This document shows positions 1 through 9,070 of a DNA stretch of 27,391 nt, one piece after another (position 1 is the stretch's first letter; each line of letters starts with the position of its first letter). This stretch comes from an uncultured Collinsella sp. (lineage in GTDB: Bacteria; Actinomycetota; Coriobacteriia; Coriobacteriales; Coriobacteriaceae). Both the position numbers and the translations under genes were made by a program. The stretch is taken from contig UQJA01000013.1 in assembly GCA_900541285.1 (NCBI GenBank), forward strand, positions 1 to 27,391. Direction: 5' to 3'. The notes under the pieces are model-generated. The model was not told the DNA's origin and did not search any database. It saw nothing but the letters and a program-made list of their open reading frames with translations.

Positions 1-315
1 CATGATGCAGTTGATCCCGCCACGCCCGGGTACGCGGCAGCCGCAGGGATGGTTTGGGTCGATGCACACGCGATCGCCCGGCTTAAAGCCGGTGACATCG
101 CAGCCCACGGCCTCGATAACGCCCGCGAACTCATGGCCAAGGATCGTGGGCGGGGTAACGTCCGCTGCACCCTTGTCGCCTTCATAGATATGAACGTCGG
201 TACCGCAGACGCCGCAAGCTTTGACGTTGATCAGAACGTCGCGCTTGCCCACGGTCGGCTTTGCCGATTCTTCGACTCTGAGGTCGTGCTTTCCATAGAA
301 GACCGCGCTTTTCAT
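1..315 (-). CDS. Zinc-dependent alcohol/polyol dehydrogenase, N-terminal part (cut by window edge)
   Basis: The first 105 codons of a medium-chain, zinc-dependent dehydrogenase are visible; the rest lies outside the window. Catalytic-zinc ligands of the family can be seen: Cys37 in CGVCGTD (34-40) and His61-Glu62 in GHEFAGVI. The GroES-like start of the fold is typical. The structural-zinc loop is unusual: Cys91, Cys93 and Cys103 are present but not the usual C-x2-C-x2-C-x7-C spacing, so that zinc may be bound differently or absent. The ATG at 315 is preceded by AAGGAGT at a good distance. The gene is divergent from the PTS operon and shares operator-like repeats with it, so it probably acts in the same sugar or sugar-alcohol pathway. 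The substrate cannot be told from this half. Confidence 0.88.
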   Translation of the reverse strand, partial: MKSAVFYGKHDLRVEESAKPTVGKRDVLINVKACGVCGTDVHIYEGDKGAADVTPPTILGHEFAGVIEAVGCDVTGFKPGDRVCIDPNHPCGCRVPGRGGINCIM

Positions 316-351
316 GGTGACTCCTTAATGTGGCGGTGAATGTTGTAATGA

Positions 352-380
352 AGTATAGGCATGTATATAGATATAGACAA
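352..380 (-). promoter_or_regulatory. Promoter of the alcohol dehydrogenase gene
   Basis: On the minus strand a TTGTCT -35 box (380-375) and a TATACT -10 box (357-352) are separated by exactly 17 bp. The -10 box lies about 37 bp upstream of the ATG at 315. The -35 box sits inside one of the TAGACAAG repeats, so a bound regulator would block the polymerase. Confidence 0.6.
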
Positions 381-396
381 GCACATCTAGACAAGT
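374..396. promoter_or_regulatory. Direct TAGACAAG operator repeats
   Basis: TAGACAAG occurs at 374-381 and again at 388-395, 14 bp apart. The second copy extends to TCTAGACAAGT, the same sequence as the half-site of the palindrome at 512-527. They look like sites of a GntR-type sugar regulator. The regulator gene is not in the window. Confidence 0.5.
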
Positions 397-511
397 AGAA
401 AAGAAATTTAAAATGCAGCCATCAGCTATGTCAGATTTAGCAGGCGAAATACTGGACATATACCGTTTACGGCCAATAATCAACCGTTTACCGACCGTAG
501 TCTTTATGCTA

Positions 512-527
512 ACTTGTCTAGATAAGT
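512..527. promoter_or_regulatory. Palindromic operator upstream of the PTS gene
   Basis: ACTTGTCTAGATAAGT is a 16-bp near-perfect palindrome (consensus ACTTRTCTAGAYAAGT). It matches the repeats at 374-396 on the other side of the 316-670 intergenic region. It probably couples control of the PTS operon and the dehydrogenase. I could not fix a convincing -35/-10 pair for the PTS gene. Apart from these sites the intergenic region, which is AT-rich from about 340 to 540, shows no gene. Confidence 0.5.
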
Positions 528-670
528 GATGTGATAAAACGTAAGTGCAAGAAGTCAGGGACACGGGCCCACCCGTCCTATTGCACGAGGTACACGCAAA
601 CGGCGCGTCTGCGGTCTCGAGTGAAGCCAAAACCGCAGCGCTCCGAATGAAGAGAGGGGGATTCCCCGTC

Positions 671-2281
671 ATGATGCAAAAGATACAACGTTTCGGCGGT
701 GCAATGTACACGCCTGCAATTCTTTTCGCATTTTCCGGAATCGTCGTCGGCCTGGGTACGTTGTTTACCACCGAGGCGATCTTTGGCGAGATGGCCACAG
801 CGGGTCATCTTTGGTTTGATTGCTGGAATGTGCTGCTCCAGGGTGGTTGGACGCTCTTTAACCAGATGCCGTTGCTGTTTTGCGTAGCGTTGCCAATCTC
901 GCTCGCGAACAAGCAGAACGCTCGCTGCTGCATGGAGGCTTTGGCCATCTACCTTACCTTCAACTACTTTGTAAGCACGATCTTGGGGCAGTGGGGCCCT
1001 GTCTTTGGGGTTGACTACTCTGTCGAGGCGGGCAGCGGTACTGGTCTTGCCACTATCGCAAGCATCAAAACGCTTGATATGGGCATCATGGGCGCGCTTA
1101 TCATTTCTGGTATCGCCACGATGCTGCATAACAAGTTCTTCGACACCGAACTTCCTGAGTGGCTGGGCGTGTTCTCGGGCTCCGTGTTCATTTATATGAT
1201 CGGTTTCTTCGTTATGGTTCCGGTCGCTCTTATCGCCTGCCTGGTGTGGCCGCATGTTCAGGCTGCTATCTCCGCCTTCCAGGGATTCATTCTTTCCGCC
1301 GGTACGTTCGGCGTGGGCGTCTTTGCTTTCTTCGAGCGCGTGCTGATTCCTACAGGCCTGCACCACTTTATCTATACGCCGTTCTATTACGACAACGCGG
1401 CGGTCAACGGCGGCATCTTTGCTGCTTGGGCCAACATCCTGCCCCAACTGGCTGCCGATCCGAGCATTGCTCTTAAGGATGCCGCACCCTGGGCTGCCTA
1501 TACCTGCCCTGGTTGGACTAAGGTCTTCGGCTCGCTTGGCGTCGCCATTGCGTTTTATATGACCGCCAAACCCGAGCGCAAGCAGCGCGTCAAGGCTCTG
1601 CTCATTCCCGTCACCCTTACCGCTATGCTTTGCGGTATCACCGAGCCGCTTGACTTCACCTTCCTGTTCATCGCGCCCGGCCTGTTCGTCGTCCACTGCG
1701 TGCTCGGAGCGCTCGGCTGCATGGCTCAAAACCTCCTTGGCGTCGTGGGCATCTTCGACGGCGGCATCATCTCGATGCTCTCGTGGGACTGGCTGCCCCT
1801 TTGGGCCGCACACGGTCTGCAGTACGCCATCTCCATCCTTGTCGGTCTGTGCTTTACCGCTCTTTGGGTCGTGGTCTTCCGTTTCCTGATCGTCAAGTTC
1901 GACTTTAAGACCCCCGGTCGCGAGGATGACGATGTTGAGGTCGAGCTCAAGTCCAAGGCCGACTACAAGCAAAAGCAGGGCGGTGCTGCTGCTGGCAAAT
2001 CGGTCGCCCAGAGTAAAGATGATGAGCGCTTGGTGCTTGCCGAGAACATCCTCGATCTGCTCGGTGGCACGGATAACATCATCGATGTAACTAACTGCGC
2101 TACCCGTCTGCGCGTTAACGTCAAGGACAAGAGCGTCGTTGCGCCCGAGGCTTCCTTCAAGGCGATCGGTACGCATGGCTTGGTGGTCCAAGGTCAGTCA
2201 ATCCAGGTCATCATCGGCCTTACCGTCCCGCAGGTTCGCGAGAAGTTCGAGAGTCTTCTGAAGTTCGAGAGTCTTCTGTAA
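671..2281 (+). CDS. PTS sugar transporter subunit EIICB (glucose/alpha-glucoside family)
   Basis: Membrane permease and phosphotransferase that imports a sugar and phosphorylates it on entry. The EIIC domain has many hydrophobic segments and the family signature GITEPLDFTFLF. A charged linker (around KPGREDDDVEVE in general character) leads to a C-terminal EIIB domain whose phosphorylated cysteine is Cys476 in TNCATRLR. No EIIA domain is present, so a separate EIIA must serve it. The start MMQKIQRFGG is chosen because the family begins there and a purine-rich GAGAGGGGG lies upstream; an in-frame ATG at 648 is possible. The next gene encodes a GH4 6-phospho-alpha-glucosidase, which suggests that the substrate is maltose or another alpha-glucoside (inference). 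The C-terminus ends in a duplicated KFESLL. Confidence 0.9.
   Translation: MMQKIQRFGGAMYTPAILFAFSGIVVGLGTLFTTEAIFGEMATAGHLWFDCWNVLLQGGWTLFNQMPLLFCVALPISLANKQNARCCMEALAIYLTFNYFVSTILGQWGPVFGVDYSVEAGSGTGLATIASIKTLDMGIMGALIISGIATMLHNKFFDTELPEWLGVFSGSVFIYMIGFFVMVPVALIACLVWPHVQAAISAFQGFILSAGTFGVGVFAFFERVLIPTGLHHFIYTPFYYDNAAVNGGIFAAWANILPQLAADPSIALKDAAPWAAYTCPGWTKVFGSLGVAIAFYMTAKPERKQRVKALLIPVTLTAMLCGITEPLDFTFLFIAPGLFVVHCVLGALGCMAQNLLGVVGIFDGGIISMLSWDWLPLWAAHGLQYAISILVGLCFTALWVVVFRFLIVKFDFKTPGREDDDVEVELKSKADYKQKQGGAAAGKSVAQSKDDERLVLAENILDLLGGTDNIIDVTNCATRLRVNVKDKSVVAPEASFKAIGTHGLVVQGQSIQVIIGLTVPQVREKFESLLKFESLL
2243..2278 (+). repeat. Perfect tandem 18-bp duplication at the 3' end of the PTS gene
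   Basis: AAGTTCGAGAGTCTTCTG occurs at 2243-2260 and again at 2261-2278, just before the stop codon. It duplicates KFESLL at the C-terminus. The frame is kept, so it is probably harmless. Confidence 0.9.
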
Positions 2282-2300
2282 ACCATCGTCCATCGAAACA

Positions 2301-2338
2301 ATCGGCCTTGCAGAGCCGGTATGCACCGCAAGGCCGAT
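2301..2338 (+). terminator. Hairpin between the PTS gene and the GH4 gene
   Basis: ATCGGCCTTGC (2301-2311) pairs perfectly with GCAAGGCCGAT (2328-2338), an 11-bp stem. No run of T follows, so it is more likely a partial terminator or an RNA-stabilising hairpin inside the operon than a full terminator. Confidence 0.45.
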
Positions 2339-2435
2339 TCTAGAGATAAAATCTCCACTTCTAGGTAACAGTTCCAAACCGTGCAGGCCGCGTACGGGGA
2401 TGGATTGAGCAAGCGGCCAGAATGAGGAGGACATC

Positions 2436-3779
2436 ATGTCCAAGAAAAACTATGCCGTGACCATTGCCGGCGGTGGCTCCACCTTTACCCCGGGCATTGC
2501 CCTGATGCTGCTCGAGGAGCGCGACCGCTTCCCGGTCAACAAGGTGACCTTCTATGACAACAACGCCGAGCGCCAGGAGATCGTTGCCAAGGCGTGCGAG
2601 ATCTACTTCCACGAGAACGCCCCCGAGGTTGAGTTCAACTACACCACCGACCCCGAAACTGCATTCACCGGGACCGACTTCGTCCTTGCTCACATCCGCG
2701 TGGGTCTCTACGCTATGCGCGAGCTCGACGAGAAGATCCCCCTCAAGTACGGCTGCGTTGGTCAGGAGACCTGCGGTGCCGGCGGTATCGCCTACGGCAT
2801 GCGCTCCATCGGCGGTGTCATCGAGATCCTGGACTACATGGAGAAGTACAGCCCCAACGCCTGGATGCTCAACTACTCCAACCCCGCGGCCATCGTCGCA
2901 GAGGCTTGCCGCGTGCTGCGCCCCAACAGCCGCATCATCAACATCTGCGACATGCCGATCGACCTCATGGATAAGATGAGCCGTATGTGCGGCATCAAGG
3001 ATCGTCGCGAGCTGCAGTATAGCTACTACGGCCTCAACCACTTTGGTTGGTGGAGCAAGATCTACGACAAGGAGGGTAACGACCTCATGCCGCAGATCAA
3101 GGAGCACATGGCAAAGAACGGCTACTTGGACGGCATTGAGCACGAGGCCGGTAAGGAGCAGCACGTCGAGGAGAGCTGGATTCACACCTTCGGCAAGGCC
3201 AAGGATGTCTATGCTGTCGATCCCGAGACGATTCCCAACACCTACCTCAAGTACTACCTGTACCCGGACTATGTTGTCGAGACGTCTGACCCCAACTACA
3301 CTCGCGCCAATGAGGTTATGGACGGCCGCGAGAAGAAGGTCTTTGGCGCTTGCCGCGACATCATCGCCAAGGGTACTGCCAAGGACGGCGGCTTTGAGCC
3401 CGACGTACACGCCAACTACATCGTCGACCTTGCCTGCGCGCTGGCCGAGAACACGCTCGAGCGCTTCCTGCTGATCGTCCCCAACGATGGCGCTGTGCCC
3501 AACTTCGACCCGACGGCCATGGTCGAGGTGCCTTGCATCGTTGGCTCTAACGGCTTTGAGAAGATCTGCCAGGGCCCGATTCCGCAGTTCCAGAAGGGCC
3601 TGATGGAGCAGCAGGTTTCCGTCGAGAAGCTCGTTGTCCAGGCTTGGGTCGAGGGCAGCTATCAGAAGCTCTGGCAGGCGCTCACGCTCTCCAAGACCAT
3701 TCCTTCGGCAAGCGTTGCCAAGCAGATCCTGGACGAGCTCATCGAGGCCAACAAGGATTACTGGCCTGAGCTTAAGTAA
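2436..3779 (+). CDS. 6-phospho-alpha-glucosidase, glycoside hydrolase family 4
   Basis: Cytoplasmic enzyme that splits 6-phospho-alpha-glucosides delivered by the PTS, using NAD+ and a divalent metal. The N-terminal nucleotide-binding motif is GGGSTFTPG (12-20). The metal-binding cysteine is Cys171 in CDMPI, the form typical of the phospho-alpha-glucosidase branch, and NHFGWW (201-206) is also conserved. Its 447 aa is normal for GH4. The ATG follows AATGAGGAGGAC, a strong ribosome site. It lies 154 bp after the PTS permease and is very likely cotranscribed, apart from any attenuation at the hairpin. The exact sugar (maltose, trehalose or another) is not decided by the sequence. Confidence 0.92.
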   Translation: MSKKNYAVTIAGGGSTFTPGIALMLLEERDRFPVNKVTFYDNNAERQEIVAKACEIYFHENAPEVEFNYTTDPETAFTGTDFVLAHIRVGLYAMRELDEKIPLKYGCVGQETCGAGGIAYGMRSIGGVIEILDYMEKYSPNAWMLNYSNPAAIVAEACRVLRPNSRIINICDMPIDLMDKMSRMCGIKDRRELQYSYYGLNHFGWWSKIYDKEGNDLMPQIKEHMAKNGYLDGIEHEAGKEQHVEESWIHTFGKAKDVYAVDPETIPNTYLKYYLYPDYVVETSDPNYTRANEVMDGREKKVFGACRDIIAKGTAKDGGFEPDVHANYIVDLACALAENTLERFLLIVPNDGAVPNFDPTAMVEVPCIVGSNGFEKICQGPIPQFQKGLMEQQVSVEKLVVQAWVEGSYQKLWQALTLSKTIPSASVAKQILDELIEANKDYWPELK

Positions 3780-3906
3780 GGACTGCTGTCTCGAACCCTC
3801 ACGCATCTCTGCTTCATTTGCGCCGCCGTGGTGTCCGGATTCGCCCGGATGCTGCGGCGGCGCTATACTTATACGGTTTGAAGTACCTGTACCAAAAGGA
3901 GCTGTC

Positions 3907-4983
<1,077 letters not shown>

Positions 4984-4994
4984 GGACGACGCAT

Positions 4995-5378
4995 ATGTTT
5001 AAATACGGCAAAAAAGCTGGCTACATGGGTATTGCGCTGCTCGTACTTGCGGTGATTCCGCTGGTGGTCGCAGCGTGTGTTATCCCCAACATTGGTCCCG
5101 AGGTGGCAACGAAGTTTAACGCCGCCGGCGAGGTGACGCGCTGGGGCAAGAGCTACGAGTTGCTGGCGCTGCCGGTGCTCAACCTGCTGCTGAGCGTGGC
5201 GACATACTTTACGGCGGGACGTCAAGCTAAAAACAATGATGACTCCGCCGCCATGGCGCGCATCGTGTGCGAACGCTACCTGCGCAACGGTTGCATCACG
5301 GGTGTGTTCCTCAACGTGATCAACGTTTACTTTATGTACTCGGCGATTACCGGAACGGGCTTTGGCTTTGGTTTCTAG
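4995..5378 (+). CDS. Small membrane protein with DUF1648 (SdpI-like) domain
   Basis: A 127-aa protein with three likely membrane segments: residues near 10-30, 55-75 and 95-120. After the first segment is the motif KFNAAGEVTRWGK, which matches the DUF1648 signature (a P/F-x-H/N-F-N-x-x-G-x-x-x-x-W/Y-G pattern) found in SdpI-type immunity proteins and in many small membrane proteins of unknown role. The start follows TAAGGACGACGCAT closely after the ychF stop, so it is probably cotranscribed with ychF. The function is not known. An immunity role is possible, but no toxin gene is nearby. Confidence 0.8.
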   Translation: MFKYGKKAGYMGIALLVLAVIPLVVAACVIPNIGPEVATKFNAAGEVTRWGKSYELLALPVLNLLLSVATYFTAGRQAKNNDDSAAMARIVCERYLRNGCITGVFLNVINVYFMYSAITGTGFGFGF

Positions 5379-5387
5379 CTTGTCCTT

Positions 5388-5777
5388 TTAGGCAACGAGC
5401 CTGCAAGCATATTCGATGGCTGCTGCGAGGCCGCCGCTCGATCGTGGTTTAAAGACCATGTCGGCGGCGGCCTCGTTTTCGTATCCGGCGCCGCGAAGGG
5501 CGAGTGCGGTACCGACTTCCAGGAGAAGGGGCAGACCGCGTTGGCTGGTTGCGATCACGGCAGCCTGATTGAGTGAGCAGCTGTGCGCTTGGCATTGGAT
5601 GGCAAGTTCACCTTGCGCCGGGCAAGGGACCAGAACGGCGGCGACGCGACTTGATAGCAATGCAAATGCTGTGCGCTCATCGGGCGAAAGGCATTCTGCT
5701 TCAACGACGACGAGCTTGGGTGGTGCGCTGTTTGTGCGAGGCGTGGCTCGGTACATGCGGACCGAAGAACCCGACAT
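5388..5777 (-). CDS. Unknown 129-aa protein, divergent from an XRE regulator
   Basis: I do not recognise a family. The reading frame is supported by CAGGAG six bases before the ATG at 5777, and by codon use. The protein is alanine- and leucine-rich, starts with a basic stretch (MSGSSVRMYRATPR), and has a predicted alternating beta/alpha pattern (KLVVVEAECL, AAVLVPCPA, AVIATS, LPLLLEVGTALAL) that would suit a small Rossmann-like fold. It contains three cysteines (ECL, PCPA, and QCQAHSC with two). It shares its promoter region with the small regulator on the other strand, across a 24-bp palindrome, so the two genes are probably controlled together. Confidence 0.65.
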   Translation of the reverse strand: MSGSSVRMYRATPRTNSAPPKLVVVEAECLSPDERTAFALLSSRVAAVLVPCPAQGELAIQCQAHSCSLNQAAVIATSQRGLPLLLEVGTALALRGAGYENEAAADMVFKPRSSGGLAAAIEYACRLVA

Positions 5778-5800
5778 AGAAAACTCCTGTGTATTCGGCA

Positions 5801-5824
5801 AAACGTAAACTATAGTTTACGTTT
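5801..5824. promoter_or_regulatory. Perfect 24-bp palindrome, operator with overlapping divergent -10 boxes
   Basis: AAACGTAAACTATAGTTTACGTTT reads the same on both strands. The centre holds TATAGT on each strand, a plausible -10 box for both divergent genes. It is probably the binding site of the adjacent XRE protein. Confidence 0.7.
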
Positions 5825-5853
5825 ATGTTCGGCTCCATTTCAAACTCGGCTGC

Positions 5854-6072
5854 ATGGACGAACGTGCGAAACAGATTCTTGGCAGGCGGGTCGAAGAGAC
5901 ACGCAGGGACCTTGGTATCTCCAAGGTTGATTTTTGTGTGGCGACAGGAATCAGCCGACCCTATCTCGACCGAATCGAAGATGGGACGGCAAATTTCACG
6001 CTCAAGGTTCTATTTAAGATTGCGCCCGCACTCGGCATGACGGTGTCAGAGCTTCTTGAGGGTATCGAATAG
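5854..6072 (+). CDS. Small XRE-family transcriptional regulator
   Basis: A 72-aa protein that is almost entirely a Cro/C1-type helix-turn-helix. The first helix is ILGRRVEETRRDLG; the helix-turn-helix core ISKVDFCVATGISRPYLDRIEDG spans about residues 22-44; a final helical part ends in MTVSELLEG. The start has no strong ribosome site, though the domain leaves little room for another. It lies 29 bp after the 24-bp palindrome, its likely operator. It is convergent with the asparaginase gene. Autoregulation and control of the 129-aa neighbour are inferred. Confidence 0.85.
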   Translation: MDERAKQILGRRVEETRRDLGISKVDFCVATGISRPYLDRIEDGTANFTLKVLFKIAPALGMTVSELLEGIE

Positions 6073-6093
6073 AAGATGCCTATTGACCGGTGG

Positions 6094-7107
6094 TTACACC
6101 ATCGGGATACGGTCGTGGTTGACTTGACTGTAGAACAGGCGCTGAATTTCTGACGCATCGCGTGACTGGCCGAGCGCCCACATGGTTTTGGCCACGAGTG
6201 TCTCGGTGGTCATATCGTCGCCGCGCAAAATACCCGGGTGATCGGCGTAGGCACGGCCGACCTCATAAACACCAAGGTCAAGGCCCTCTTCGGGGACCTG
6301 CGTGGTCATAACGACGGTGCGGCCCGAATCGACCCAGCGGAAAATTGCCTCTTGGAACGACTCTCCCGACTCACCAAACTCGGGGATACCGCCAATGCCA
6401 AAGGTCTCCAGAATCACGGCGTCGTAGCTATCGGCAAGGGCGTCGAGGATGCCCGGGTTTACGCCGGGCGTAAGCTTGAGTACAAATACGCGCGGATCGA
6501 TGCTGTCGTAGAAACGCACCGGGTTTTCGCCCTGATGCGTGCCGTGAAGCCCGTTGCGCACAATGCGGTCGTTGCGGATGTAGGCAATGGGCGGATAGTT
6601 GACGCTAATGAATGCGTTAAAGCTCATGGTGCGCTGCTTGCGGGCGCGCGTGCCGGCAATGGCTACGCCGCCAAACACGATCGAGACGTCGTGCGAGTGC
6701 TCGTCGAGCGCATAGAGCAGGCTCTGGTACAGATTGAGCTTGGCGTCGGTAAAGGGATTGCCCATGGGCTTTTGCGAGCCGGTGAGCACGATGGGCTTGG
6801 GGCTGTCCTGAATCAGGTAGGAAAGCGCTGCCGCGGTGTAGCTCATGGTGTCGGTGCCGTGCATGATCACGAAGCCGTCGTGGTCGGCATAACCCTCGAC
6901 AATGACGTCGCGGATGCGCATCCAGTCGCTCGGACGCATATTGGTGCTGTCGATGTTCATGGGCTGCACCACGTCGAGCTCGCAGAGGCCCGAGATCTCG
7001 GGGACGCTCTGGGCGAGCTCCTCACCGGTCAGGGCGGGGGAGAGGCCGTTGCCGTCCTCGGTCGATGCGATGGTGCCGCCCGTGGCGATGAGAAGGATGC
7101 GCTTCAT
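6094..7107 (-). CDS. ansA: Type I (cytoplasmic) L-asparaginase
   Basis: Hydrolyses L-asparagine to aspartate and ammonia. The two catalytic threonine motifs are present: TGGTIAS (9-15, Thr12) and HGTDTM (83-88, Thr85-Asp86), together with TGSQKPMGNPFTDAK, typical of the AnsA branch. There is no signal peptide and the length is 337 aa, both as expected for the cytoplasmic type I form. The ATG at 7107 has AGGAA upstream; the frame extends further upstream but without family similarity. It stands alone, convergent with the small regulator and divergent from guaA. Confidence 0.95.
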   Translation of the reverse strand: MKRILLIATGGTIASTEDGNGLSPALTGEELAQSVPEISGLCELDVVQPMNIDSTNMRPSDWMRIRDVIVEGYADHDGFVIMHGTDTMSYTAAALSYLIQDSPKPIVLTGSQKPMGNPFTDAKLNLYQSLLYALDEHSHDVSIVFGGVAIAGTRARKQRTMSFNAFISVNYPPIAYIRNDRIVRNGLHGTHQGENPVRFYDSIDPRVFVLKLTPGVNPGILDALADSYDAVILETFGIGGIPEFGESGESFQEAIFRWVDSGRTVVMTTQVPEEGLDLGVYEVGRAYADHPGILRGDDMTTETLVAKTMWALGQSRDASEIQRLFYSQVNHDRIPMV

Positions 7108-7375
7108 GCTGGTATTCCTATCGTATTTGCCGCCCCAGAGGCGGAGTCGTTCGGCAGTATTGTGGCACAGGGCGTCCAATGTTCAAACGTATTACATCAT
7201 CTGTCACGTCTGGTAACACTTCAATTGCCGTCAAATAGGGGCCCAGGTCGTGCGTTTGCCGTGCGCTGATGGCTGCGAGGGACGAGAAACCCCATATAAC
7301 GTGTACACTATGAAAGTTATTCTCGTTTATTCGCGCGGGTGGGCACCGGCTCCCCGCCAACAAGAGGGGGAAACC

Positions 7376-8974
7376 ATGGATCAAAAGGCTTCCGCAAAGG
7401 TCCTCGTACTCGACTTTGGTGCGCAGTACGGTCAGCTCATTGCCCGTCGCGTCCGCGACCTCAACGTGTATTCCGAGATCGTTCCCTGTGACATCTCGGC
7501 CGATGAGATTCGCGAGATGAACGCCTCTGCGCTCATCCTTTCCGGCGGTCCGGCCTCCGTGTACGCCGAGGACGCTCCGTCCATCGACCCCGCCATCTTT
7601 GACCTGGGCCTTCCCGTCCTGGGCTTCTGCTACGGCCATCAGATCACGGCCGTGACGCTCGGCGGCAAGGTCGGCCACTCCGAGGTGGGCGAGTACGGCC
7701 GCGCCACTATCACGCGCACGGCCGGCGCCAAGCTCTTTAACTCCACGCCCATGGAGCAGACCGTGTGGATGAGCCACCGCGACGCCGTGTCCGAGGTGCC
7801 CGAGGGCTTTACCGTTACCGCCAGCACCGACGTGTGCCCGGTTGCTGCCATGGAGTGCGTCGAGCGCAAGATCTTCACCACGCAGTTCCACCCCGAGGTC
7901 AAGCACTCCGAGTATGGTCAGCAGCTGCTGAGCAACTTCCTGTTTGAGATCTGCGGCCTGGAGCCCAACTGGAGCATGGACAACCTGGTCGAGACCATGA
8001 CGGCTGAGTTCCGCGAGAAGGTCGGCAACGACCGCGTGATTCTGGCCCTGTCCGGCGGCGTCGACTCCTCCGTCGTGGCTGCGCTGGGCGCCCGCGCCGT
8101 GGGCAAGCAGATGACCTGCGTGTTCATCAACCACGGCCTGCTGCGCAAGGGCGAGCCCGAGCAGGTGGAGGAGGTCTTCACCAAGCAATTTGACGTCGAC
8201 TTTATCCACGTTCATGCCGAGGACCGCTACGCCGAGCTTCTGGCCGGCGTGACCGAGCCCGAGGAGAAGCGCCGTATCATCGGTACGCAGTTCTGGAAAG
8301 AGTTCTTCGCCGTGGCGCAGCAGCTCGAGACCGACGGCAAGCCGGTCAAGTACCTGGCTCAGGGCACTATCTACCCCGACATCATCGAGTCCGGCGCTCG
8401 CAAGACGGGCGGCAAGACGGCCACTATCAAGAGCCATCACAACCTGATCCCGTTCCCCGAGGGCGTGCACTTCGACCTCATTGAGCCGCTCGACCACTTC
8501 TTTAAGGACGAGGTCCGCGCGCTCGGTCTGGCGCTGGGCCTGCCGGGTCACATCGTGTTCCGCCAGCCTTTCCCGGGCCCGGGTCTGGCCATCCGCATCA
8601 TCGGCGCGGTCGACAAGGAGAAGCTCGAGATCCTCAAGAACGCCGACGCTATCGTGCGCGAGGAGCTGGATGCTTACAACCAGCGTCTGTTTGAGCAGAC
8701 CGGCGAGCGCAACTCCGAGCACAGCTGCTGGCAGTATTTCGCGGTCCTGCCCGACATTAAGTCCGTCGGCGTTATGGGCGACGAGCGCACTTATCAGCGC
8801 CCGATCATCCTGCGTGCCGTCGAGTCCAGCGATGCCATGACCGCCGACTGGGCCAAGCTGCCCTACGACGTGCTGGCCCGCATTTCCGGCCGCATCGTTG
8901 CCGAGGTTCCCGGCGCCAACCGCGTGTGCTACGACATCACGTCCAAGCCGCCCGCGACCATCGAGTGGGAGTAG
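7376..8974 (+). CDS. guaA: GMP synthase (glutamine-hydrolysing)
   Basis: Converts XMP to GMP in purine synthesis. The N-terminal class I glutamine amidotransferase has nucleophile Cys85 in GFCYGHQ and the His172/Glu174 pair in FHPEV. The ATP-pyrophosphatase domain carries SGGVDSS (226-232). The C-terminal dimerisation domain ends in the conserved KPPATIEWE. Its 532 aa is slightly longer than usual. The ATG follows AGAGGGGGAAACC. The 3' end reads GAGTGGGAGTAG. The end of guaA is known as an integration hotspot for genomic islands, and an integrase-bearing element follows here. Confidence 0.98.
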   Translation: MDQKASAKVLVLDFGAQYGQLIARRVRDLNVYSEIVPCDISADEIREMNASALILSGGPASVYAEDAPSIDPAIFDLGLPVLGFCYGHQITAVTLGGKVGHSEVGEYGRATITRTAGAKLFNSTPMEQTVWMSHRDAVSEVPEGFTVTASTDVCPVAAMECVERKIFTTQFHPEVKHSEYGQQLLSNFLFEICGLEPNWSMDNLVETMTAEFREKVGNDRVILALSGGVDSSVVAALGARAVGKQMTCVFINHGLLRKGEPEQVEEVFTKQFDVDFIHVHAEDRYAELLAGVTEPEEKRRIIGTQFWKEFFAVAQQLETDGKPVKYLAQGTIYPDIIESGARKTGGKTATIKSHHNLIPFPEGVHFDLIEPLDHFFKDEVRALGLALGLPGHIVFRQPFPGPGLAIRIIGAVDKEKLEILKNADAIVREELDAYNQRLFEQTGERNSEHSCWQYFAVLPDIKSVGVMGDERTYQRPIILRAVESSDAMTADWAKLPYDVLARISGRIVAEVPGANRVCYDITSKPPATIEWE

Positions 8975-9070
8975 GCTGACAGGGTTCTGACCTGCAATTT
9001 TGAGTGCCGCACTGTGCTGCTGAGTTTCGTTTCGTACGAAAGTCACGGCAAAGCCGCCAGCGACGGCGGT

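Noticed and set aside
5412..5484. Hairpin CGAGGCCGCCG/CGGCGGCCTCG followed by TTTTC as a terminator of the DUF1648 gene
   Set aside because: It may work as one, but the long loop and its place inside the 129-aa coding region on the other strand make the call unsure, so it is not listed.
8975..9060. tRNA gene as integration target
   Set aside because: No cloverleaf or CCA-adjacent acceptor stem could be drawn here or elsewhere in the window.
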